Below the pieces are notes generated by a model. It did no database searches, had not been told where the DNA came from, and saw only the letters and a program-made list of their open reading frames with translations. From Actinomycetota bacterium (lineage in GTDB: Bacteria > Actinomycetota > Actinomycetes > Streptosporangiales > Streptosporangiaceae): DNA of 64,000 nucleotides. The translations under genes were made by a program, and so were the position numbers. Positions 33,513-41,407 of the stretch are shown here, in pieces. Within the stretch, counting starts at the first letter, position 1. The number at the start of each line of letters is the position of its first letter. The stretch covers positions 1 through 64,000 of the forward strand of contig DAHVAR010000123.1 of assembly GCA_027314515.1 (NCBI GenBank), written 5' to 3'.

Positions 33513-34145
33513 CTAACCGGTCTTGCGCACCCGCCGGCTGGCCAGCTCGTCGGCCCCGGCTCCGGGCCCGTCGCCGGGCCGCTCCGCCGGCAGTTCGGCC
33601 AGCGTGCCTTCGACTTCCTGCCAGACCCGGCCGAGCGCGATCCCGAACACGCCCTGGCCGCCTTGCAGCAGGTCCACGACCTCGTCCGGGGAAGTGCACT
33701 CGTACACGCTGACGCCATCGCTCATCAGGGTGACCTCCGCCAGGTCGGCAGGGCCACGCTCGCGCAGGTGCGCTACCGCAGCCCGGATCTGCTGCAGTGA
33801 GATGCCCGTGTCGAGCAGGCGCTTTACTACCTTAAGGACGAGAATGTCACGGAAGCCGTACAAACGCTGCGAGCCCGAGCCGGCTGCGGCCCTGACACTC
33901 GGCTCGACCAGGCCGGTCCTGGCCCAGTAGTCAAGCTGCCGGTAGCTAATGCCCGCGGCGTTGCACGCTGTCGGGCCCCGGTAGCCCACGTCTTCGGGCT
34001 GGGGGGCCGTCTCGTCACCGAAAAGCATCTCCTGCCGCCCGGCAGACTGCGGCACTGGTGTGTGCGGCACTGGTGTTTGCGGCACTGGTGTTTGCGGCAC
34101 TGCCCTATCGCTGCCAGACACTGTCGCCCCTTGCTGCCGCCGCAC
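33513..34145 (-). CDS. MerR-family regulator, Rv1830-like
   Basis: Transcription regulator of 210 residues. After a variable 45-residue N-terminus comes a MerR winged helix: ACNAAGISYRQLDYWARTGLV, then SQRLYGFRDILVLKVVKRLLDTGISLQQIR. The second half carries a VSVYECTSPDEVVDLLQGGQGVFGIA domain typical of this actinobacterial subfamily. The N-terminus has PVP[QH]T repeats encoded by a 15-base tandem repeat. The order garA-ftsR-nuclease-this gene matches Rv1827-Rv1830 of M. tuberculosis. Confidence 0.9.
   Translation of the reverse strand: MRRQQGATVSGSDRAVPQTPVPQTPVPHTPVPQSAGRQEMLFGDETAPQPEDVGYRGPTACNAAGISYRQLDYWARTGLVEPSVRAAAGSGSQRLYGFRDILVLKVVKRLLDTGISLQQIRAAVAHLRERGPADLAEVTLMSDGVSVYECTSPDEVVDLLQGGQGVFGIALGRVWQEVEGTLAELPAERPGDGPGAGADELASRRVRKTG
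34051..34104. repeat. 15-base tandem repeat at the merR 5' end
   Basis: Three 15-base units (34051-34065, 34066-34080, 34081-34095; one base differs) plus a partial fourth, encoding PVPQT/PVPHT near the N-terminus of the MerR-type regulator. Confidence 0.9.
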
Positions 34146-34279
34146 CCGGGACGCTTCTTGCCCGGGTACACCTCTCGCACGGTAGGCCGGTCAGCGTAGC
34201 CACGTCAACGATCTCGGACGGCGCGTCGCGGTCCCGGTTAGGCGGCACATGGACGGTCATAACACCCGCGACCGGCGGC

Positions 34280-34750
34280 TCAGGTAGACCGGCCAAAATC
34301 TTCGGGGGTGATGGAGTCCAGGAACTCCCGGAACTTCTCGACCTCGTCCTCTTGCTCATCGGGGATCGCCACCCCGGCCTCATCGAGGATCTCCTCGCGC
34401 ACGTAGATCGCCGCACCGGTGCGAAGTGCCAGCGCGATCGAGTCCGACGGGCGGGCGCTGACTTCCCGGCCGTTGGAGAAGATCAAGTCGGCGAAGAAGA
34501 TACCGTCCCTGAGCGCAGTGATATTGACCGTGGTCAGCCGGATCTCCAGTGCCTCGAGCATGTCCTTCATCAGGTCGTGGGTCAGCGGCCGCTGCGGCAC
34601 CATGCCCTGCTGGGCAAACGCGATAGCCGTAGCCTCGTTCGGCCCGATCCAGATCGGCAGGTAGCGCTCGCCATCGGTCTCCTTCAGCAGGACGATCGGG
34701 TTGTTCGTGGCCATCTCCACCCGGACGCCGACAACCTCCATCTGCCTCAC
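34280..34750 (-). CDS. bifunctional nuclease family protein (DUF151)
   Basis: 156-residue protein of the bifunctional nuclease (BFN/DUF151) family, Rv1829-like. Conserved features are the start MEVVGVRVE, LPIWIGPNEATAIAFA, RPLTHDLM and RPSDSIALALRTGAAIYV, all characteristic. Plant homologues have DNase and RNase activity; the bacterial role is unsettled. It lies between two MerR-type regulators in a conserved cluster. Confidence 0.93.
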   Translation of the reverse strand: MRQMEVVGVRVEMATNNPIVLLKETDGERYLPIWIGPNEATAIAFAQQGMVPQRPLTHDLMKDMLEALEIRLTTVNITALRDGIFFADLIFSNGREVSARPSDSIALALRTGAAIYVREEILDEAGVAIPDEQEDEVEKFREFLDSITPEDFGRST

Positions 34751-34951
34751 GGCGGCTCCGTCCCTGTCCGCGCCTGCGCGCTGCGGTTACTAGCAGGTCT
34801 GCCTACAGGCATTCCCCTTGCGCCTGCGGGCACTCCCTTTGTCAAAGTACACCCGCAATCGGGACACGCCAGCCTGTGGCCTCTGCCAGGCACGATGGCG
34901 CGCCGGCCGGCACGATGGCAGGCCGGCGGGGGCAGGCAGCAACGGCGGCCG

Positions 34952-35821
34952 TCATGCGCTGGCTCCCTGGATACCGCGTGCTCGCTGGCCGTCAAGGTCC
35001 CGCCGCTGGCCGCCCGGCGGTCCCGCCGCAGCCCGCCCGGACTCACCCGGGCCGCCCGCCCCCGGCCCGCCAGTCGCCAGTCCGCCAGTTGCCAGCCCGG
35101 CAGCTGCCAGCCCGGCCTCCGCCAGCGCTCCGTCGACCAGCGCCCCATGCAGCCGGATGACCAGGTCTGCCAGTTCGCCCGCAGTCTGGGCGGCCAGCTC
35201 CCGCGCGCCAGCTGCCCGCTGTCGCTGGATCGGCGCGACCAGGCTCTCGATCATCGTCGTCTCTCGCTCAGCGGCCGCCCGGACGGCCCTCAGGTGCCGT
35301 GCCTCCACTCCGTAGGCAGTCAGCGCCACGGCGGTCCGCGCCACTACCAGGGCCTCGGGGCCGTACTGCCGGCCGACGCGCCGCAGCAGCCCGAAGGCTT
35401 CCAGCTCGGTCAGCAGTGCGTCGGTCAGGCCAGCGGCTTCCACGAGCTCACGCCGGCTCAGCAGCTCCTCCGGCCGGGCCGACGGCCCGTCCGGCTCGCC
35501 AGGCGAGCGCTGCCAGCCGCGGTCGGCTGACCGCGACCCGGCCACCGGGCTACCGGTGACCGGCACCTCGACCCTGGCCAGCCGCTCCTTGATGACCCGC
35601 AGCGGCAGGTAATGATCACGCTGAGCCGTCAGAATGTAGCGGAGACGATCCAGGTCGGCGGCGCTGAACCGGCGGTAGCCGCTCGGCGACCGCGCCGGGG
35701 TGAGCAGCCCCTCCGTCTCCAGGAATCTGATCTTGGACACCGAGACGTCAGGGAAATCAGTCCGCAGCTGGGCAAGGACCTCGCTGATGCCAAGGTATGC
35801 GCGAGCAGGCTGTGCGCTCAT
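34952..35821 (-). CDS. ftsR: MerR-family regulator FtsR-like
   Basis: 289-residue MerR regulator of the FtsR/Rv1828 group, which in corynebacteria activates ftsZ. N-terminal winged helix: YLGISEVLAQLRTDFPDVSV, then IRFLETEGLLTPARSPSGYRRF and RLRYILTAQRDHYLPLRVIKERL. The C-terminal half includes the effector-like LSRRELVEAAGLTDALLTEL and a Gly/Ala-rich low-complexity tail (GLATGGLATGG). Its start shares a base with the garA stop, so both are translated together. The symbol is by homology and gene order. Confidence 0.88.
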   Translation of the reverse strand: MSAQPARAYLGISEVLAQLRTDFPDVSVSKIRFLETEGLLTPARSPSGYRRFSAADLDRLRYILTAQRDHYLPLRVIKERLARVEVPVTGSPVAGSRSADRGWQRSPGEPDGPSARPEELLSRRELVEAAGLTDALLTELEAFGLLRRVGRQYGPEALVVARTAVALTAYGVEARHLRAVRAAAERETTMIESLVAPIQRQRAAGARELAAQTAGELADLVIRLHGALVDGALAEAGLAAAGLATGGLATGGPGAGGPGESGRAAAGPPGGQRRDLDGQRARGIQGASA

Positions 35822-36354
35822 CAGCGGACCTGCGAGCCTCCGCCATAGTCGATCGCAGACCCCGATCCGACGAGGAAGACCAGCCGGAACTTGCCGACCT
35901 GGACCTCATCGCCCTCATGCAGCTCGGCTTCCTCGATCCGCTCCCGATTGACGTAGGTGCCGTTCAGGCTGCCCACGTCGCGCACGACGAATCTGCCACC
36001 CTGCCGGTAAAACTCGGCATGTCGCCTGGATACCGTCACGTCGTCGAGGAAGATGTCGCTGTCCGGATGGCGGCCGACTAGCGTCAGGTCGCTGTCCAGC
36101 AGGAACCGGCTGCCCGCGTGGGCGCCGCGCAGGACGGCCAGCAGCGCGGTGCCGGGTGGCAGCGCGGCCACCGCGGCCGCATCCGCGGCAAGCACATCGT
36201 CGTCGTCGAGGTCGCTGCCGGCCAGGGAAATGGTCGATGTCGTGTCCGCGACCCGGTCAGCTGGCAGCCGTACCAGTGCCGTGCCGCAATGCGCGCAAAA
36301 TCGCGCACCGTCCGGATTCTCAGCACCGCACGCTGTGCAGAAGACGCTGGGCAT
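35821..36354 (-). CDS. garA: FHA-domain protein GarA with zinc ribbon
   Basis: 177-residue forkhead-associated protein. In mycobacteria GarA (OdhI) inhibits 2-oxoglutarate dehydrogenase and glutamate dehydrogenase until phosphorylated by PknB/PknG. FHA core: GRHPDSD (94-100), VSRRHAEF, GSLNGTYVN. The N-terminus differs from mycobacterial GarA in having a zinc ribbon, C6/C9 and C20/C23 (FCTACG, FCAHCG). It is followed by a threonine pair ADTTST (37-42) that could serve as the kinase site. The start is placed at the ATG before the zinc ribbon; the frame stays open upstream but looks non-coding. Confidence 0.9.
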   Translation of the reverse strand: MPSVFCTACGAENPDGARFCAHCGTALVRLPADRVADTTSTISLAGSDLDDDDVLAADAAAVAALPPGTALLAVLRGAHAGSRFLLDSDLTLVGRHPDSDIFLDDVTVSRRHAEFYRQGGRFVVRDVGSLNGTYVNRERIEEAELHEGDEVQVGKFRLVFLVGSGSAIDYGGGSQVR

Positions 36355-36685
36355 CAGATCACCGAGCCTCCCATTCGTCCCATGAGCGAAAGCACCAGCA
36401 GCCGCCGTGGCGGGGACCCGCTCGTGATCCGGCGGCACTGTCAACGCTACCTGCGCCGGCCCCCGACGGTCCATGTGCCGTGCCCGCCGCCGGAATAGCC
36501 CGCGCCGCCGTGGCTCGCTACCATCTGACCCGATACGCGATGCCGGCCGGCCCGAGCGGGCTTCGTCGCGGCGCCTTCGCCACATCCTGGCCCCACCTCC
36601 GCCGTATCGCTCCGCATCCGCTGCCCAGAGAAACCTGAGCGGCGATTGTCTCACGTACAGCGGCATCCTCGCCGCCAGTCTGGCA
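36355..36685. other. 330-base intergenic region between garA and the nucleotidyltransferase
   Basis: No convincing gene. It precedes garA on the minus strand and should contain the promoter of the garA-ftsR unit. The garA frame remains open across part of it, but its translation is Arg-rich and without conserved features. Confidence 0.5.
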
Positions 36686-39184
36686 TCAGCGGCCGGCTCG
36701 CTCCACCACCGCGGCCCATTCATCCAGCAGCGCCTGAGCGCTATCGGCGTCCGCCCCCTCGGCCCACATATGCGTGATCGCCTCGGACGGATCGGGCAGC
36801 ACGAGCACCCAGCCCTTGCCCGGCTCGATCACCCGGACGCCATCGGTGGTGTCGAGTTCCCGGTCGCCGGCCGCCTCGACCACCGTCCGCATCACCATGC
36901 CCTTGGCCGCCCACGGAGTCGGCATCGAGCGCCGCAGCAGGCTCGCATCCGGGATGCGGGCGTCGATCTGGCTGAGCGTCAGCCTGGTTCGCGCGACAAG
37001 GCCGAGCAGCTGGGCGAAGGCCGCTATCCCGTCGATGGACCGGGAGAACCCTGGCACGACGAATCCGCCCCGGCCATCCCCGGCGAAGATCACGTCCGGC
37101 CCGGATGCCGCCTCGTAAAGGCCGTGCAGCGACGTCGGGGTCCACACCACGTCGACTCCGTGGAACTGGCAGACCTCCTCCGCGACCCTGGTGGTGGTCA
37201 CCGGCAGCGCAACCCGGCCGCCGCGCCGCTCCGCTGCGATGAGATCCAGCACCACCAGCAGTGCCCGGTCTTCACTGACCAGCGAGCCCTTGTCATCCAC
37301 CAGCGCGATCCGCTCGCCCACAGGGTCGAACCGGACGCCGAACGCGGCCCCGAACGACGAGACCAGCTCGGCCAGCCTGTGCATGTCGGCTCGCACCGCG
37401 GCAACCGACTGCGCCGGCGAGGATTCATCCAGCCGGTTGTTCACCGTGAGCACGTCCACGCCGATCTTGCCCAGCAGGCCCGGCAGCACCAGCGAAGTGG
37501 TCCCGCCGGCGCAGTCAGCCACCACCCGCAGCCCGGCGCCGAAGACGCCGGTCATGTCGATGCTGCGGAGCAGTTCGTGCGTGTATGCCTCGATCACCCT
37601 GGGCGGGTAGGACAGTTCGGCGATCTCGCCGGGGAACGCCCGGCGGTATTCCTGGCGAGAGAACACCCGCTCGAGCTTGCGCTGGGCCGCTTGCGACAGG
37701 TCGGCGCCGTCGGCGTCCATGAAGATGATGTCCAGCGACTGCGGGTCGCCGGGGGTGGTACGCAGGGCGATCCCGCCGCTGCAGTCGCTGCGCGCGGTCT
37801 CGAATCGCGCCAGCGGCATCGGCTGCGCCTCCAGATCTACCACGTTGATCGCGCTGGCATTCAGCGCGCCGTGTACCGCCCGCTTCAGCGCCCTGGCCGC
37901 CCTTGAGGCATCCCTGGAGGTCGTGACCACCGCGCCCTTCTTCAGCGTGGTCGCGTACGCGCTGGCCAGGCGGACGCAGAGCTCGGCCGTGATCTCGACG
38001 TTGACGAGCCCGGATACCCCGCGCGTGCCGAACAGCGTGCGCTGACCGCGCGATTCCCAGATCACGCTCGTGTTGACGACCGCGCCGGCCTCGACCGTCT
38101 TGAACGGATACACCTTGACCCCGGCCGACACGTAGCTGTCCGGCTCGATCACGCACTCGTCCCCGACGACCGCGCCTTCTTCGATCCTGGCCTGGCTCAT
38201 CACGTCGGTGTTCTTGCCGATGACACAGCCGCGGAGGGTGGCACCGCGGCCGACGTACACGTTGTTGTGCACGATCGCACGATGCAGGAACGCGCCCTCC
38301 TTGACGATCACGTTGCTGCCGACGACGGAGAACTCGCGCAACTGCGCGCCCGGCTCGATCTTGGCGTAGTCGCCAACGCAAAGCGGCCCGGTCAGCAGCG
38401 CTTCGGGATCGACCTCGGCGCCCTCGGCGATCCACACGCCCGGCGACACCTCGAAGCCGTCGATCTGCACGTTGACCTTGCCGGTCAGCACGTCTGCATG
38501 CGCTCTCAGGTAACTGTCGAGCGAGCCCACGTCCTCCCAGTAGCCATCGGCGATCCAGCCGTACAGCGGGGCGCCGTTCTCCAGCAGCTTGGGGAACACG
38601 TCGGCGGACCAGTCCACCACCTGGCCGGCCGGCACATGCGACAGCACCTCGGGTTCCATCACGTAGATGCCGGTGTTGACGGTGTCGGAGAAGACCTGAC
38701 CCCACGTCGGCTTCTCCAGGAAGCGCTGGATCTTGCCATCGTCATCGACGATCACGATGCCGAATTCAAGCGGGTCAGGCACCCTGGCCAGCGCGACCGT
38801 GACCAGCGCGTTGTTGTCCTTGTGGAAAGCAATCAGGTCAGATAGGTCGATGTCGGTCAGCGCGTCACCAGAGATCACCACGAAGGGCTCGTCCCGCAGC
38901 GCGTCCCCGGCGTTCTTCACGCTGCCCGCAGTGCCGAGCGGCGTCTCCTCGGTCGCGTACTGCAGGCTCATCCCGAAGTCTTCGCCATCGCCGAAGTAGT
39001 TCCGCACGATCGAGGCGAGAAACTGCACGGTAACCACTGTCTCGGTGAGACCGTGGCGCCGCAGTAGCCGCAGCACGTGCTCCATGATGGGCCGGTTTGC
39101 GACTGGAAGCATCGGCTTAGGCTGGTTCGCCGTCATCGGGCGCAGCCTGGTCCCCTCGCCGCCAGCCATGACCACGGCTTTCAC
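36686..39184 (-). CDS. mannose-1-phosphate guanylyltransferase / phosphomannomutase-like fusion
   Basis: 832-residue two-enzyme protein. Residues 1 to about 230 are a sugar-nucleotidyltransferase (MKAVVMAGGEGTRLRPMT; SGDALTDIDL). About 250-370 is a left-handed beta-helix of hexapeptide repeats. About 380-830 is a phosphohexomutase-like domain with weak catalytic motifs (the serine loop reads VTTSRDASRAARA and the metal loop is degenerate). This arrangement occurs in Streptomyces next to a CDP-alcohol phosphatidyltransferase and the garA region, as here. It probably feeds cell-wall or glycolipid mannose, but the mutase half may be regulatory. Confidence 0.9.
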   Translation of the reverse strand: MKAVVMAGGEGTRLRPMTANQPKPMLPVANRPIMEHVLRLLRRHGLTETVVTVQFLASIVRNYFGDGEDFGMSLQYATEETPLGTAGSVKNAGDALRDEPFVVISGDALTDIDLSDLIAFHKDNNALVTVALARVPDPLEFGIVIVDDDGKIQRFLEKPTWGQVFSDTVNTGIYVMEPEVLSHVPAGQVVDWSADVFPKLLENGAPLYGWIADGYWEDVGSLDSYLRAHADVLTGKVNVQIDGFEVSPGVWIAEGAEVDPEALLTGPLCVGDYAKIEPGAQLREFSVVGSNVIVKEGAFLHRAIVHNNVYVGRGATLRGCVIGKNTDVMSQARIEEGAVVGDECVIEPDSYVSAGVKVYPFKTVEAGAVVNTSVIWESRGQRTLFGTRGVSGLVNVEITAELCVRLASAYATTLKKGAVVTTSRDASRAARALKRAVHGALNASAINVVDLEAQPMPLARFETARSDCSGGIALRTTPGDPQSLDIIFMDADGADLSQAAQRKLERVFSRQEYRRAFPGEIAELSYPPRVIEAYTHELLRSIDMTGVFGAGLRVVADCAGGTTSLVLPGLLGKIGVDVLTVNNRLDESSPAQSVAAVRADMHRLAELVSSFGAAFGVRFDPVGERIALVDDKGSLVSEDRALLVVLDLIAAERRGGRVALPVTTTRVAEEVCQFHGVDVVWTPTSLHGLYEAASGPDVIFAGDGRGGFVVPGFSRSIDGIAAFAQLLGLVARTRLTLSQIDARIPDASLLRRSMPTPWAAKGMVMRTVVEAAGDRELDTTDGVRVIEPGKGWVLVLPDPSEAITHMWAEGADADSAQALLDEWAAVVERAGR

Positions 39185-39257
39185 GGCATCATCACGGGCT
39201 TCACGGCCGCTGGGCCTCCTTGTCTTGTCTCAGGTGGCGGATACCACGGAAAGAGGC

Positions 39258-39884
39258 CTACCCCATCGCGGGATCGGCTCCGGCTAGCAGCCTTCTGGCT
39301 TGCACGACGTACAGCAGCGCCGCCCACCAGTACAGGGCACTTCCCCAGAAAACGAAGGCCCAACCTGCCACCTTGGCAGTCTCCGCATAGGCCGCCCCGC
39401 CGTGCGAGCCCAGGAACAGCAGCGGAAAGGCGTATAGCAGGCAAAGGGTGGCTGTCTTCCCCACGAAGCTGACCTGCAGCGCCGCCCAGCCTCGGCGCCG
39501 GAGCACCGCCAGCACGAGGGCCATCAGCAGTTCCCGTGCCGCCAGCACCGCCACCAGCCACCACGGAATGATGGCGCGCACCGCCAGGGCGATCACGGTG
39601 GCGGCGATGTAGAGCCGGTCGGCAGCCGGGTCGAGGAACTGGCCGAGCCTGCTCTGCTGATTGAGCGCCCTGGCGATCTTGCCGTCCAGCCAGTCCGATA
39701 CCCCGGAAGCGATCAGCAGGCCGACCGCCCACCAGTCGGCCGCCGGCTCCCGCAGGCCGAGCACTAGCCACAGGAACACCGGGACGCCGAGCAACCTGGC
39801 CACGCTGATGAGGTTCGGGATCGTCCAGATCCGCTCCGTGGGCTTGGCCGTGTAACCGTGCTGTGTGGTCATCGGCTGGGTCAT
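39258..39884 (-). CDS. CDP-alcohol phosphatidyltransferase
   Basis: Membrane enzyme of 208 residues that moves a phosphatidyl group from CDP-diacylglycerol to an alcohol acceptor, making an anionic phospholipid. The family motif DGx2ARx8Gx3Dx3D is complete: DWLDGKIARALNQQSRLGQF followed by LDPAADR. About five hydrophobic helices. Close to PgsA-type glycerol-phosphate or related enzymes, but the acceptor cannot be told. It lies 73 bases upstream of the nucleotidyltransferase-mutase gene on the same strand. Confidence 0.92.
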   Translation of the reverse strand: MTQPMTTQHGYTAKPTERIWTIPNLISVARLLGVPVFLWLVLGLREPAADWWAVGLLIASGVSDWLDGKIARALNQQSRLGQFLDPAADRLYIAATVIALAVRAIIPWWLVAVLAARELLMALVLAVLRRRGWAALQVSFVGKTATLCLLYAFPLLFLGSHGGAAYAETAKVAGWAFVFWGSALYWWAALLYVVQARRLLAGADPAMG

Positions 39885-39955
39885 CGGCCTCCCTCTGGCA
39901 CGACCCTACCCTGCCGCGCCTCACCGGCCCGCGCCCGAGGGTGCACACTGGCGCA

Positions 39956-41401
39956 GTGCGGATAGGCCGGATGCGAGCTAGCCCGGCGCAGGCAAGGCCG
40001 GCGACGGCCGCCCTGCTGCTCGCGCTCACGCTCGCGCTCGGACCGGCCCTGGCCGCCTGCTCCAGCTCCGGGCAATCCGGCCAGGCGCGCACGCCTGCTG
40101 CTGGCCGACCCGCGGCCAGCGGGCCGGCTGCCAGCCCGGCCACATCTGCCGCACCCGCGACGAACTGGCTCCAGTATCACGCGAACGCGGCCCGGACCGG
40201 CGCCGTGCCTGGCCTCCCGGCCGCCGGCCGCCTCTCGCTGGCCTGGTCACGCCGGCTCGACGGCGCCGTCTACGGCCAGCCGCTAGTCATCGGCGGCACG
40301 GTCATCGCCGCGACCGAGGCGGACGAGGTCTACGGCCTGGACCTGGCTACCGGAGCGGTCCGCTGGCGCACCACGGTCGGCAGGCCGGCTGCAGCCGGTG
40401 AGCAGCCGTGCGGCGATATCTCCCCGCTCGGCATCACCAGCACGCCGGTCTACGATCCGCAGACCAGGCTGGTCTACGTGGTCGCCCAGGATGGCAGGTC
40501 CGGCCACGTTATGGCCGGGCTGCAGGTGGCCGGCGGTCACGTCCGGGTGCGCATGACGGTGCCGTCGCCGGACCACGAGCCGCTCTATGACCAGCAGCGC
40601 GGAGCGCTCGCGCTCTCCGGCGGTCACATCTACGTCGCGTTCGGCGGCCACGACGGCGACTGCGGACCGTACCGCGGCGCCGTGGTGGCCATGCCAGCCA
40701 GCGGCCACGGGCCGATCTGGCATTACCTGGTCCCGACTGGCCGGCAAGGGGGCATCTGGGCCAGCGGCGGTCCCGTGGCCGGCCCCGGCGGCAGGATCTA
40801 CATCAGCACCGGGAACGGCGCGGTGGCCAGCAAGCGCTACGACGGCAGCGACTCGGTTACGGCGCTGACGGCGGCCCTGAAGCCGCTCGGCAGTTTCGCC
40901 CCGGCGGACTGGCGCACGCTCAGCGCTGCCGACGAGGACCTTGGCTCGATGTCCCCGGCCCTGCTCGGCGACGGCCGGATCTTGCAGGTTGGCAAGAGCG
41001 CGATCGGTTACCTGCTGAACGCCGCCCAGCTCGGCGGGGTCGGCGGCCAGATCGCGCAGGGCCGGGTTTGCGCGGCCTACGGCGGCGCGGCGGTCAGCGG
41101 CGAAACCGTGTACGTGCCGTGCATGACCGGCCTCGCGGCCGTCGACACGGCCGGCAACCGGGTGCGGGTGACGTGGCGCGGCCCGGCCGGCGTCTGGGGT
41201 TCCCCGGTGATCGGCGGCGGCGCCGTGTGGGTTGCCAGCCCCGATACCGGCGTCCTGTACGAGCTGGCGCCCCGGACCGGGCGCGTCCGCGAGCAGATCA
41301 CGGTCGCCTCGCAGCTGCCGCATTTCGTCTCCCCGGCGCTGTCCGGCGGTCTTGTCCTCCTCGGCACCATGACCGGCATAACCGCCCTATCGGGCGGCTG
41401 A
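39956..41401 (+). CDS. PQQ-type beta-propeller lipoprotein
   Basis: Exported protein of 481 residues. A signal peptide (about 1-34; AALLLALTLALGPALAAC) ends in a lipobox with C35. After a Ser/Ala/Pro linker come PQQ-like propeller blades with recurring motifs such as VYGLDLATGAVRW and YGQPLVIGGTVIAATEADEV. There is no dehydrogenase domain or visible PQQ ligand set, so it is more likely a binding or scaffold protein on the outer face of the membrane. GTG start at 39956, divergent from the phosphatidyltransferase. Confidence 0.85.
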   Translation: MRIGRMRASPAQARPATAALLLALTLALGPALAACSSSGQSGQARTPAAGRPAASGPAASPATSAAPATNWLQYHANAARTGAVPGLPAAGRLSLAWSRRLDGAVYGQPLVIGGTVIAATEADEVYGLDLATGAVRWRTTVGRPAAAGEQPCGDISPLGITSTPVYDPQTRLVYVVAQDGRSGHVMAGLQVAGGHVRVRMTVPSPDHEPLYDQQRGALALSGGHIYVAFGGHDGDCGPYRGAVVAMPASGHGPIWHYLVPTGRQGGIWASGGPVAGPGGRIYISTGNGAVASKRYDGSDSVTALTAALKPLGSFAPADWRTLSAADEDLGSMSPALLGDGRILQVGKSAIGYLLNAAQLGGVGGQIAQGRVCAAYGGAAVSGETVYVPCMTGLAAVDTAGNRVRVTWRGPAGVWGSPVIGGGAVWVASPDTGVLYELAPRTGRVREQITVASQLPHFVSPALSGGLVLLGTMTGITALSGG

Positions 41402-41407
41402 CCTAGC

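Noticed and set aside
35821-36723. 300-residue version of GarA
   Set aside because: The extra 123 residues are Arg-rich, without motif; the ATG before the zinc ribbon gives a compact protein of expected size.
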